From NCBI RefSeq assembly GCF_000092425.1, contig NC_014221.1, positions 1,183,001-1,247,000 of the forward strand: 64,000 nucleotides of DNA. Reading direction: 5' to 3'. Source of the stretch: Truepera radiovictrix DSM 17093. Lineage in GTDB: Bacteria; Deinococcota; Deinococci; Deinococcales; Trueperaceae. Position numbers and translations under genes: made by a program. Numbering within the stretch: the stretch's first letter is position 1; every line of letters starts with the position of its first letter. Of this stretch, positions 34,723-42,203 are shown piece after piece. The notes below the pieces were generated by a model, which did no database searches, was not told where the DNA came from, and worked only from the letters and a program-made list of their open reading frames with translations.

Positions 34723-35140
34723 CGGACAACTCCTTTCGCTTGGGGGCGTACAGGTGTACCGTCGTCTGCGGCGCGGCGAGGGGGCGCGCAGACCCCGTGG
34801 CGGCGGGGCGCCGCTTGGGAGTTTATACACCGTAGCGCTGACCTCAGTTAACCCCGTCCGCCCCGAGACGTCAATACGTCCTCGCTGCAGCCGTACACCG
34901 GCGCGGCAGGCCCACAGGGTGCTCAGCCGAAGCGTACCCTGAAGCGCACGAGGGCTTTAAGGGTTCGGCGCGTCGCTGGGCTAGCTGCAGAGCGCTGTGA
35001 TGGCGTCGGTCGCGCCTGCTGGCCGCGAACTTTTCTAAACCGCCCCACGCGCGTCAGCACCGGCGCCTTTAGCGCGCGCGGCTGCTGTTACGATGTCACC
35101 GATGTCACAAGGCTGACGTCAAAAGGTTCAGCGAAAGGCT
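34723..35140. other. intergenic region upstream of the dpp-like operon
   Basis: About 420 bases. It holds the operon's AAAGGAG (34730-34736) and a minus-strand TATAAA (34822-34827) that may be the -10 box. A GATGTCAC direct repeat lies near 35092-35110. No gene is recognised. Confidence 0.4.
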
Positions 35141-36544
35141 CTAGTGCTGCCGCGCCGCCTCTTTGATGGCGTGGGTCGAGAAGCCGAACTGCGGCCCGTG
35201 GCGTTCGCCCACGTCGCTCAAGATGGCTTCGGCGAGCTCGGCGAGCGTCGTGCCCCCGACTTCAACCCGCATCTTGAGCCCCTGCCGGAGGTCGTCGAGG
35301 GTGCGGTCGTCGAGCAGGGTCTCGGTGCCGTACTTGAGGACGTTCGGGGAGACGAGCAGCAGATCCGCTTCCCCCGGCCTGATCTGCGTCAAAAAGTCGC
35401 GCCCCGCGAGGAGCCCCGCGACGGTCGTGACCTCGCCGAAGGTGCGGTTTTTAAGGGCGCGGACCTCGAGCGCCAACCCCTCGATCGCGCGCAGGGGGGC
35501 GACGGCGCGCGCCAAGACGGGGGCGAAGAGCTTGCCCGTTCCCAAGATGACCTTGCGCGGCCGCTCCAAACGCGTCGGCAGCGCGGGCAGCGGCTCGCTC
35601 AAAAAGTCCTGCACCATCCCGACGCCGTTCTCTAACATCGGGAAGCCCTCGTAGGCGTCACTCGCGGGCAGCGGTTCGTCGGCGAGCAGGTAGAACTCGT
35701 CGCTCGCGAAGACAAAGCGCGTCCCACGCGCCTCGAGCATCCGCCGCTGAAACCGGTGCACCCGCCGCAGCACGTCGCGCGCCTCTTGGGGGGTGTACGG
35801 GCGCAGCTCGGGGAGGTTGCGGCGGTGCTCGGTAAGGCCGACGGGCACGCACGCCACCGCCTGGACGTTGTCGTACGTGGCGAGGTGCTCCAGGGTCTCG
35901 TCGAGGTGCTCGCCGTCGTTGCGGCCCGGCAGCAGCACCATCTGCGTGTAGAGGTCGATGGGCTCCAAGCGCTGCAGCATCTCCCGGATGCGGGTTGCGC
36001 GCTCGTCTCTAACCTTAAGGCGCCACCACTTCATCATGTCGCGGCGCAGGTCCTCGTTGACCGTGTGCACGGAGACGTAGAGCGGCGAGAGGTGTTCGTC
36101 CAAGATGCGCGCGATGTCCTCCTCGCTCAAGTTGGTGAGGGTGACGAACGAGCCGTACAAAAACGAGGTGCGAAAGTCGTCGTCCATGATGTAGAGGCTT
36201 TTGCGAAAGCCCTTGGGCATCTGGTGGACGTAGCAGAACTCGCACTTGTTGGCGCACTTTTTGAGCCCGTCGAAGATGACCTCGGCGAACTCGAGCCCGG
36301 GGTCCTCCCAAGCGACCGCGAAGCGCACCTCGCGCCCGGTGAGAGGGTCACGCGCGTCGAGCGTGACCTCGCCGCGCGCCAACTCGCGGCGGTAGGCGAG
36401 GACGTCGGTCACCGCCCCCCCGTTGACCCGCAACAGCTCCCACCCGGGGCGCACGCCCGCTCGGTAGGCGGGCGAACCGCGCTGCACCTCGGAGATGGTG
36501 GCGGGGTAGAGGGTCTCTTCGGTCGGGGGGGCGGCGAGCGGCAT
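35141..36544 (-). CDS. DUF512 family radical-SAM protein with N-terminal PDZ domain
   Basis: A 467-residue protein. Residues about 10-65 are PDZ-like (ISEVQRGSPAYRAGVRPGWELLRVNG). A cluster-binding CANKCEFCYVHQMPKG follows (C-x3-C-x2-C near residues 105-112), then FRTSFLYGSFVTLTNLSEEDI and a long C-terminal DUF512 region. The family is widespread in Firmicutes, Cyanobacteria and Deinococcota. No reaction is established to my knowledge; a radical-SAM [4Fe-4S] enzyme is inferred from the Cys motif. ATG 36544 sits 8 nt after a TAAACT box. Length fits the family (about 430-470). It is a lone gene. Confidence 0.9.
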   Translation of the reverse strand: MPLAAPPTEETLYPATISEVQRGSPAYRAGVRPGWELLRVNGGAVTDVLAYRRELARGEVTLDARDPLTGREVRFAVAWEDPGLEFAEVIFDGLKKCANKCEFCYVHQMPKGFRKSLYIMDDDFRTSFLYGSFVTLTNLSEEDIARILDEHLSPLYVSVHTVNEDLRRDMMKWWRLKVRDERATRIREMLQRLEPIDLYTQMVLLPGRNDGEHLDETLEHLATYDNVQAVACVPVGLTEHRRNLPELRPYTPQEARDVLRRVHRFQRRMLEARGTRFVFASDEFYLLADEPLPASDAYEGFPMLENGVGMVQDFLSEPLPALPTRLERPRKVILGTGKLFAPVLARAVAPLRAIEGLALEVRALKNRTFGEVTTVAGLLAGRDFLTQIRPGEADLLLVSPNVLKYGTETLLDDRTLDDLRQGLKMRVEVGGTTLAELAEAILSDVGERHGPQFGFSTHAIKEAARQH

Positions 36545-36552
36545 AACGCACT

Positions 36553-36558
36553 AGTTTA
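36553..36558 (-). promoter_or_regulatory. -10 box TAAACT of the DUF512 gene
   Basis: TAAACT on the minus strand, 8 nt before ATG 36544, again with no Shine-Dalgarno sequence. Confidence 0.45.
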
Positions 36559-36628
36559 GCAGACCCCTCCGGGGGCGTCCAAGCGCAGGCTACGTTGCTC
36601 TCGCGCGCACGAAGCTTTGCGGGGGGCT

Positions 36629-37132
36629 CTACAGAGGGAAGGCGACGCCGAAACAGCCCTCGAGCGTCGGCCAGAACCCAGCGCTGAGGCCCGCAAAACT
36701 CCGCACGTACGTCCGGACCTCCCCGAAGGGGCGGGGGGCCCCGAGGTAAGGTTCCTCGTCGACGACGTACTGCCCACCCAGGATGACGCGCAGATCGCTC
36801 CCGCTCGGAAAGTAGAAGTAAAAGCTCGCGCTAGCCCCTACCCCCGCGTAGAGCTCATAGGTCGGGGCCTGGGAGAAGGTGTAGAGAAAGTCGACGCCCA
36901 GCTGGCTCGCCACCAGCAAGGTCTCCAGGGTCCCGCGGACCGTCAGGGTGTCCGTCAAGGGGCCGCCGACGTGCAGCGCGGGGAGGGGCGGGAAAGAGGG
37001 CAGACCCACTGGCGCGTAGGAGACGCCTAGACCGACGTAGGCGCCTCGTGGCTGCGGGCTCTGCACCTGTGCGCTGGCGGCGCTCAGCCACAAAAATCCC
37101 ACCAGCCATACTAGAAGGGCGGCACGCTTCAT
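36629..37132 (-). CDS. small secreted or outer-membrane beta-barrel-like protein
   Basis: A 167-residue protein. MKRAALLVWLVGFLWLSAASAQ is a clear signal peptide. The rest is rich in Gly, Tyr, Phe and Leu with alternating strands (GAYVGLGVSYAPVG, YELYAGVGASASFYFYF, AGLSAGFWPTLEG) and ends in a hydrophobic Leu, as do small outer-membrane barrels. I recognise no specific family. ATG 37132 has AAGGAG four bases upstream, so the longer frame from 37177 was rejected. It is divergent from the MarR gene, so the two could be co-regulated. Confidence 0.7.
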   Translation of the reverse strand: MKRAALLVWLVGFLWLSAASAQVQSPQPRGAYVGLGVSYAPVGLPSFPPLPALHVGGPLTDTLTVRGTLETLLVASQLGVDFLYTFSQAPTYELYAGVGASASFYFYFPSGSDLRVILGGQYVVDEEPYLGAPRPFGEVRTYVRSFAGLSAGFWPTLEGCFGVAFPL

Positions 37133-37196
37133 TCGTCTCCTTAAGAGAGCGGTTTGGAGGAGTGTAGCACATCCCAACGGTCTACGAGGGGGCTGC

Positions 37197-37237
37197 TTGA
37201 CAAAACTTGTTGCAACATCTATCGTTTAAACAACTAT
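37197..37237 (+). promoter_or_regulatory. MarR promoter with overlapping palindromes
   Basis: A -35 box TTGACA (37197-37202) is separated by 17 bp from TATCGT (37220-37225). The spacer contains the palindrome TGTTGCAACA, and GTTTAAAC follows at the -10 end. Perfect palindromes between and over the boxes are the usual site for autoregulation by a MarR dimer. It is the only near-consensus -35/-10 pair with TTGACA seen in the window. Confidence 0.65.
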
Positions 37238-37741
37238 ATGCGGGAGGTGAGGACGTTTAGCGCAGACATCCGCAACGCCATCAAACAGGCCAAACCGTTC
37301 GCGAGCCTCGAGCACGAGCTCTACCTGACGCTGCAGCGGCTCGCGGGGGAGCTCGGCGCCGAACTCGGGGAGCTCTTTCGCGCGGCGGGGCTCAGCGGGC
37401 CGCAGTACAACATCCTGCGCATCCTGCGCGGCGCCGGCGCCGCCGGGCTCCCCTGCAGCGAGGTCGCCGAGCGCCTGGTGACCAAAGCGCCCGATGTGAC
37501 GCGGCTGCTCGACCGGATGGAAAAGCGGGGTTGGGTGACGCGCTGCCGGCACGCCGGCGACCGGCGCGTGGTCACCGCCCGCATCACCGCGGCGGGGCTC
37601 TCGCTCCTGGCGGCGCTCGACGCACCGGTCGCGGCGCTTCACGAGGCGCAGTTCGCCCACCTGACGCCGGAGCAGCGGGGGGGATTGCTCGAGCTGTTGC
37701 GGGCGGCTCGAGCCCGCCCCGGCGAAACCTCTCAGCCTTGA
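37238..37741 (+). CDS. MarR family transcriptional regulator
   Basis: A winged-helix repressor of 167 residues. GLSGPQYNILRILRGAG starts the DNA-binding domain. The recognition helix is CSEVAERLVTKAPDVTRLLDRMEKRGWV, and the wing is RHAGDRRVVTARITAAG. MarR proteins release DNA when bound by phenolics, quinones or oxidants. Its promoter contains perfect palindromes, and the next two genes (DoxX and an extradiol-dioxygenase-like VOC protein) form an operon 17 bp downstream. A role in sensing quinone or catechol stress, like MhqR of Bacillus, is inferred. ATG 37238 was chosen; the frame opens earlier at 37154 across the promoter. Confidence 0.9.
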   Translation: MREVRTFSADIRNAIKQAKPFASLEHELYLTLQRLAGELGAELGELFRAAGLSGPQYNILRILRGAGAAGLPCSEVAERLVTKAPDVTRLLDRMEKRGWVTRCRHAGDRRVVTARITAAGLSLLAALDAPVAALHEAQFAHLTPEQRGGLLELLRAARARPGETSQP

Positions 37742-37758
37742 CACGCAAAGGAACCTCT

Positions 37759-38208
37759 ATGTTGACCCCTACTCACCCGACTTCGGACGCCTCTGCCGCG
37801 GCGACGCGGCGGCAGTTCGGCCTGACGCCGCTGCGCGTCACCGTCGGCCTGGTCTTTTTCGCCCACGGCCTGCAAAAGTTCGGCTTCGGCGTCGCCGGCA
37901 CCACGGCGGCGTTTACGCAGCTGGGGGTGCCCCTGCCGGAGTTGTCGGCGCCGCTTGTTGCCACCGTGGAGCTCGTGGGCGGCCTGCTGTTGATGCTGGG
38001 GCTTTTCACCCCCGTCGCGGCGCTTCTGCTCGCCTTCGTCGCGCTCAGCGCGACGCTCCTCGTGCACCTGAGGGCGGGCTTTTTCGCGCCGGACGGGGTC
38101 GAGTTTACCCTCACCCTCTTCGCCGCGACCCTCGCGCTCACCCTCACGGGCCCGGGCGCCCTCGCCTTGGACGGGTGGCGGCGTGGGCGCGCGCATGAGC
38201 CCAAGTAA
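37759..38208 (+). CDS. DoxX family membrane protein
   Basis: A 149-residue protein with four hydrophobic helices (LRVTVGLVFFAHGLQKFGFG, LVATVELVGGLLLMLGL, ALLLAFVALSATLLVHL, TLTLFAATLALTLTG). The FFAHGLQK motif is typical of DoxX/YodE-like quinol-related proteins. Homologues often accompany MarR regulators and thiol- or quinone-handling genes. AAAGGA lies before ATG 37759. It is flanked by the MarR gene (17 bp upstream) and overlaps the VOC gene by 14 bases, so the three are surely one operon. The exact activity is unknown. Confidence 0.87.
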   Translation: MLTPTHPTSDASAAATRRQFGLTPLRVTVGLVFFAHGLQKFGFGVAGTTAAFTQLGVPLPELSAPLVATVELVGGLLLMLGLFTPVAALLLAFVALSATLLVHLRAGFFAPDGVEFTLTLFAATLALTLTGPGALALDGWRRGRAHEPK

Positions 38209-39076
38209 CGCGCCTTTGCCGCCCTACACCCTGCCCCCAACGACCCGGCTCGGGCGGGTGCGGCTTCAAGTCAGCGACCTCGCGCGCTCGCTGGCGTTTT
38301 ACGGCGACCTCCTGGGGTTTACCGTGCTCGAGCGCGAGGCGCACCGGGCGGCGCTCGGGGTGGGGGAGGAGGTGCTGCTCGAGCTCGTCGAGCGCCCCGG
38401 CGCCCGACCGGTGCCTAAGCGCGGCAGGTTGGGCCTCTACCACGTCGCCGCGGTGCTGCCTGGGCGTGAAGCGCTCGGCCGCGCCCTGCGCCACCTCGAG
38501 CGTGCGCGGATCTCCTTCGGCGCGGCCGACCACGGGGTGAGCGAGGCGCTCTACCTGAGTGACCCCGACGGGTTGGGGTTGGAGCTCTACGCCGACCGCC
38601 CCCGTGACACCTGGCGCTGGTCGGCGGGCGAGCTGCAGATGACGACGGCGCCGCTCGCCGCAGAGAGCCTGCGCCGCGCCGCCGGCGCGGCGGCCTGGAG
38701 CGGTATGCCGGCCGGGACGGCGATCGGTCACCTCCACCTGCAGGTTGGCGACCTGGAGCGGGCGGCGGCCTTTTACGAGGGGCTGCTCGGTCTGACGACC
38801 ACGGTGCGCAGCTACCCCGGGGCGCGCTTCCTGGCGGCGGGGGGTTACCACCATCACCTGGGGCTCAACACCTGGGCGGCGGGCGCCACCCCGGCCGCAG
38901 ACGACGAGGCGCGGCTGCTCGAGTGGTGCCTCGTGCTGCCGCGCGCAGCGGACGTCGCGGCGCTGTCGGAGCGGTTGGCGCGCGCGGGCGTGGCGCACCG
39001 CCGCGCCGGGCCGGCGGGGGTGCAGGTCGATGACCCGTGGGGGACGACGCTCCGGCTACTGAGCGAAGTGCGCTAG
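38195..39076 (+). CDS. VOC/glyoxalase superfamily protein, catechol-2,3-dioxygenase (CatE)-like
   Basis: A 293-residue protein with two vicinal-oxygen-chelate halves. The first has RLGRVRLQVSDLARSLAFYGDLLGF at residues about 18-42 and GLYHVAAVLPGR. The second has IGHLHLQVGDLERAAAFYEGLLGL near 178, followed by AAGGYHHHLGLNTW. Metal ligands of extradiol dioxygenases (His and Glu across the domains) are plausible at GHLHLQ, GYHHHL and the SLSDPDGLGLELY Glu. It matches the CatE/MhqA-like family that opens or detoxifies catechols and hydroquinones. It overlaps the DoxX gene by 14 bases and its end overlaps the convergent deacetylase-like gene by four. Confidence 0.87.
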   Translation: MSPSNAPLPPYTLPPTTRLGRVRLQVSDLARSLAFYGDLLGFTVLEREAHRAALGVGEEVLLELVERPGARPVPKRGRLGLYHVAAVLPGREALGRALRHLERARISFGAADHGVSEALYLSDPDGLGLELYADRPRDTWRWSAGELQMTTAPLAAESLRRAAGAAAWSGMPAGTAIGHLHLQVGDLERAAAFYEGLLGLTTTVRSYPGARFLAAGGYHHHLGLNTWAAGATPAADDEARLLEWCLVLPRAADVAALSERLARAGVAHRRAGPAGVQVDDPWGTTLRLLSEVR

Positions 39077-39999
39077 GTTGGGTAGCCCGCGAAGACCTCC
39101 CGAAGGGCCTCGACGCCGCGCGCGTGCGCCTCGACCGTGACCTCGATGTCGCGGTGATAGCCGCCCCCCATGGTGTAGACCACGGGGACGCCGGCGGCGC
39201 GCAGGAGGCCGTACACGAAGCGGTCGCGCGCCTCGGCGCCCGCGAGGCTCAGCGCGGCGCGGCCGAAGCGGTCGCCCGCCAGGACGTCGGCGCCGCCCAC
39301 GTAGAGCGCCAACTCGGGGCGAAAGCGCGCGACGGCGTCGGGGAGGGTGGCCTCGAGCCGCGCGAGGTACGCCGCGTCCGTCACCCCGTCCTCGAGGGGG
39401 ACGTCGCACGCGCTCCGCTCTTTGTGAAACGGGTAGTTGTGCGCGCCGTGCACGCTGTAGGTAAAGACGTGCGGGTCGAAGGCGCAGAGGTGCGCGGTGT
39501 CGTCGCCCTGGTGCACGTCGAGGTCGATGATCATCACGCGCGCGGCGAGGCCGCGCTCGAGCGCGTGGTAGGCCGCGACCGCGAGGTCGTTAAAGACGCA
39601 GAAGCCCTCGCCGCGGTCGGCGAAGGCGTGGTGCGTGCCGCCACCCAGGTTGACCCCGTACCCACGCGTTCGCGCGTCGTAAAGGGCCGCCAGGGTGCCG
39701 CCGACGGTGTGGCGTTCGCGCGTCAGCAGGGCGCGCGACTGCGGCAAGCCGAGGCGCCTTTCGGCCTTGGGGGGGAGCGCGAGGGCCTCTAAAGCGGCCA
39801 GGTAGGCCGCCGTGTGGACGCGGGCGAGGTCCTCGCGGGGTGCGGCGGGCGCCTCGTCGACCTGCCACCCGAGCTCGCGCAGCCGCGCCGCGAGCTGCGC
39901 GTACTTCTGCGCCGGGAAGCGGTGCCCCGGGGGCAGGGGGAGGGGGAGGTGCGCTGAAGAGAACGCTCGAGGCGCGTAAGGTGGCGGGGGGGTGAGCTG
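39073..39999 (-). CDS. histone-deacetylase-family (class II-like) amidohydrolase
   Basis: A zinc hydrolase of about 308 residues, arginase/deacetylase fold. Seen: GGGTHHAFADRGEGFCVFND with the catalytic His pair and zinc-region residues, MIIDLDVHQGDDTAHL with Asp/His zinc ligands, and the YTMGGGYHRD terminal motif with the transition-state Tyr. Bacterial members act as acetoin-utilisation-type or acetylpolyamine deacetylases; the substrate here is unknown. The frame opens at GTG 40035. I prefer GTG 39999, since homology begins at FSSAHLPLPLPPGHRFP, but this is not firm. It is monocistronic and convergent with the VOC gene. Confidence 0.9.
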   Translation of the reverse strand, partial: QLTPPPPYAPRAFSSAHLPLPLPPGHRFPAQKYAQLAARLRELGWQVDEAPAAPREDLARVHTAAYLAALEALALPPKAERRLGLPQSRALLTRERHTVGGTLAALYDARTRGYGVNLGGGTHHAFADRGEGFCVFNDLAVAAYHALERGLAARVMIIDLDVHQGDDTAHLCAFDPHVFTYSVHGAHNYPFHKERSACDVPLEDGVTDAAYLARLEATLPDAVARFRPELALYVGGADVLAGDRFGRAALSLAGAEARDRFVYGLLRAAGVPVVYTMGGGYHRDIEVTVEAHARGVEALREVFAGYPT

Positions 40000-40080
40000 C
40001 ACAGCCCTAGTCTCGCCTGTAGGGGCGGCGTGCACCGTAAGGTACTCGCCCGTCGACCTACGCGGAGCTACACGCGGCGC

Positions 40081-40542
40081 CTAGATCTCGCTGTCGGTGC
40101 CCGACGGGCCGCGGGCGCTCTGCGGCACCACGAAGCCGTGAACCGGCGGCAGGGTGTCGAAGCGGAGCCAGTCGCCGGCGGCGACGTCATCGGGCAGTTC
40201 GGCGAAGCTGCCGGTGACGAGCGGTACCCCGGCGTCCACGACGACCATCCGGGCGCGGCGCAAGAGGACGAGCCCGCGAACGTGGAGCCGGCTGAGGCCC
40301 GTGACCTTGAGGCAGCGCTCGCGGAGCTCGGTCTTCTCGACCCGCTCGGTGACGGGGTGCAAGATGAGCTGCGCGGCGCCGGGGCGGGCGCTATAGGGGC
40401 CGGTGCGCTCGAACACCCCGAAGATCACCCCCGCAGCGCTGCACTCGAGCAGGGGGCTCCCTTCCGTGTGGGCGAAGAGCTGCACAGACGCAGCGTAGGG
40501 GCGCCACTGGGCGAGAAAGCTCTCGACGGACTCCTCGAACAT
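40081..40542 (-). CDS. hypothetical protein
   Basis: A 153-residue soluble protein I do not recognise. It has mixed alpha/beta character: an amphipathic N-terminal helix (EESVESFLAQWRPYA), then strands VQLFAHTEGSPLLECSAAGVIFGVFER and LHVRGLVLLRRARMVVVDAGVPLVTGSF, and an acidic, Pro-rich C terminus. There is no signal peptide or membrane segment. Composition is clearly coding and unlike the overlapping plus-strand frame. The ATG lies 6 nt after a TAGACT -10 box, so it is a leaderless single gene. It may be a Deinococcota-specific family; a profile search would show. Confidence 0.7.
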   Translation of the reverse strand: MFEESVESFLAQWRPYAASVQLFAHTEGSPLLECSAAGVIFGVFERTGPYSARPGAAQLILHPVTERVEKTELRERCLKVTGLSRLHVRGLVLLRRARMVVVDAGVPLVTGSFAELPDDVAAGDWLRFDTLPPVHGFVVPQSARGPSGTDSEI

Positions 40543-40548
40543 GGCGCC

Positions 40549-40554
40549 AGTCTA
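40549..40554 (-). promoter_or_regulatory. -10 box TAGACT of a leaderless gene
   Basis: TAGACT on the minus strand, 6 nt before ATG 40542. It supports the reality of the unknown gene. Confidence 0.6.
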
Positions 40555-40669
40555 CCGCGCCCCTGCACGCCAGCGGCGAGGTGACGTGCGGCGCGTGTGG
40601 GCGGCTCGAGCGCCTCGAACGGAAGCTCGCGGGTGCCCCGAGCGGTGTCGGGGCCGCGGCGAGGTGTGC

Positions 40670-40675
40670 TAGAGT
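40670..40675 (+). promoter_or_regulatory. -10 box TAGAGT
   Basis: TAGAGT lies 6 nt before GTG 40682, the standard leaderless spacing. It would start a transcript that meets a strong hairpin within 25-55 nt. Confidence 0.5.
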
Positions 40676-40681
40676 GAGGCA

Positions 40682-40756
40682 GTGAACGTTTCCCCCCCGC
40701 ACGTGACGCCGCCCAGCCGCTTGGCTCGGCGGCGTTTTCGCGTTTGGGCCCCCTAG
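40682..40756 (+). CDS. possible leaderless 24-codon leader peptide
   Basis: GTG 40682 opens a 24-codon frame (VNVSPPHV...RVWAP, stop TAG) that spans the terminator-like hairpin at 40706-40738. Two Pro-Pro pairs lie before the hairpin. If translated, ribosome position would decide whether the hairpin forms, a classic attenuation layout. The evidence is purely positional. Confidence 0.3.
   Translation: MNVSPPHVTPPSRLARRRFRVWAP
40706..40738 (+). terminator. terminator-like hairpin upstream of the Zn-ribbon gene
   Basis: ACGCCGCC (40706-40713) pairs with GGCGGCGT (40728-40735). An inner AGCC/GGCT stem closes a short loop, and TTTT follows. It lies between a -10 box and the gene at 40811, so it is either an attenuator or the end of a very short RNA. 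Confidence 0.65.
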
Positions 40757-40810
40757 CCGCTTGCGCTAGCGGGTGCTGCACGCGTCGCGGGCTGGGGTGC
40801 AGGAGGGTGC

Positions 40811-41512
40811 ATGCTCGACAAGCTTAACCAGGTTCAGCTCCGCGATTTGGACCTCGACGCGCTGCGCGAGGAGCGTGAGCGGACGCCAGAGGAGCTGCTC
40901 GCGCTGCGCGAACGCAAAGAGCGGTTACAGGGTGAGCTCGCGCGGACGCAGGAGAAAGCTGGGGCGCTCCGGCGCGAGGTGAGCCAGAGCGAGCTCGAGA
41001 TCCGCTCCCTCGACGAGCGCCGCAAGGGCGCCTCGCGCGCCGCGCTCGAGGCCAGCTCGCCCAAGGAGGCGTCGCAGTACCAGAACCAGGAGCTGCAGTT
41101 CGCGACCCGCTTGCAGGAGCTCGAGGAGGACACGCTGCCTCTGATTGAACGCCTAGAGGCGCTCGACGCCGAGGTCGCGCGGCTGCAGGGCGAGCTCGAC
41201 GCCCTCGAGCCCGAGCTGGAGGCGAGCACGCGGGCCGAGGAGGCACGGGTGAGCGCCCTTGAAGCGAAGATCACCGCGCTGACCGAAGAGCGCGAGGCGC
41301 TCGCGGCGTCGGTCGACGCGCCCTTGCTGAGGCAGTACGAAGGGGTGCGCCGCGCCAAACGCGGGGTCGGGCTGGTGGAGGTCGTCGACGCGCAGCGCTG
41401 CGGTGGCTGCAACGTGCGCCTCCCCATCCACGTGGTGCAAAAGGCGCGGAGCGCGCGCGGCGTCACGCGCTGCCCGAGCTGCGGGCGCATCCTGTGGGTG
41501 AAAGCGGCGTAA
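40811..41512 (+). CDS. coiled-coil protein with C-terminal C4 zinc ribbon
   Basis: A 233-residue protein. Residues about 1-175 are heptad-rich helix (ERTPEELLALRERKERLQGELA, then EASSPKEASQYQNQELQFATRLQELEEDTLPLIERLEALDAEVARL). The C terminus carries two CxxC knuckles, CGGC and CPSC, 24 residues apart, in a zinc ribbon (zf-RING_7 family, once DUF164). Members occur widely in Actinobacteria, Firmicutes and Deinococcota, and their role is not settled; nucleic-acid binding is likely. AGGAGG lies four bases before ATG 40811. A hairpin and a possible leader peptide lie just upstream. A decayed dehydrogenase follows. Confidence 0.88.
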   Translation: MLDKLNQVQLRDLDLDALREERERTPEELLALRERKERLQGELARTQEKAGALRREVSQSELEIRSLDERRKGASRAALEASSPKEASQYQNQELQFATRLQELEEDTLPLIERLEALDAEVARLQGELDALEPELEASTRAEEARVSALEAKITALTEEREALAASVDAPLLRQYEGVRRAKRGVGLVEVVDAQRCGGCNVRLPIHVVQKARSARGVTRCPSCGRILWVKAA

Positions 41513-41530
41513 GGGCGTCGCTCGCCCCCC

Positions 41531-42185
41531 AAACTGGGCGAGCTCGGCGTCCTTGCCGAGGCGGTGAGCGTGGGTACCGCGCTGCCGCTCTTTATGGGGC
41601 GAGCGCGGCAGCGCGCTGCGCCTACGTACCCCTTGATGACAGGCTACGAGAGCCTCGCCCGCGTCACGCAGGTCGGCGAAGGTGTCGACCGCGCGCTTGT
41701 GGGTAGGCGATTGTAGCGCCCTACGGCCACCACACGGCGGCGCTGCTAGACGAGGTGAGTCGCATGCTAACGATGATGCGCCGCCGGGAGCGGGAGAATC
41801 GAGAGAGGTGAGCGAAAAGGAACGAGCAGAGAGAGGTTGCTCTCATACCTCGCTTCTCACGCTTTTCCCCCTCTTTTCTCGTTTCTACAAAGGCACGCAG
41901 GGCTTGGCCGAGGCCGTGCGTTGTGAAGGTCGATGCTGCGTGCTCTCAGACGGCAACGTGGAGCCGTTGGTTTTGGAACCTCACGTTCTCGAGCACGAAC
42001 TCAGCGTCGTCGCCTCCTCAGACGTTAAAGGCTACACCGGCCACGCGGGGGCGTTCTGGACCTATTGGCGGAAGACGAGAGCGCCTCTGGCGGCGCTTTT
42101 CGGGTGGCGCGTCGCGGCGCCGGAGCTGCCAGGAGCGTTTGAGCGGGCGGCCTGTGAGCCGCCCGTCAAGATCTTCGTCTCTTAA
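41531..42185 (+). pseudogene. decayed zinc-containing alcohol dehydrogenase (MDR family)
   Basis: Two pieces of one MDR-type dehydrogenase can be read. The first (41531-41770) gives ELGVLAEAVSVGTALPLF, then YPLMTGYESLARVTQVGEG and, after a one-base frame change near 41705, VVAPYGHHTAALLDE. These are the N-terminal catalytic-domain motifs. The second (about 41930-42185) gives VEPLVLEPHVLEHELSVVASSD and the C-terminal FGWRVAAPELPGAFERAACEP end in another frame. The dinucleotide-binding domain between them is missing. An imperfect palindromic element fills the junction. There is no start codon or promoter. It is clearly dead. Confidence 0.8.
41795..41886. repeat. imperfect palindromic element inside the dehydrogenase pseudogene
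   Basis: A 26-nt purine-rich arm (41795-41820) and a pyrimidine-rich arm (41861-41886) are reverse complements at 19 of 26 positions. The 40-nt loop contains its own GAGAG/CTCTC hairpin. The element lies exactly at the break between the two halves of the pseudogene, so it may be a small mobile palindrome (MITE or REP-like) or the scar of a deletion. Confidence 0.6.
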
Positions 42186-42203
42186 GACTGAGCTGCGCCA
42201 GCG

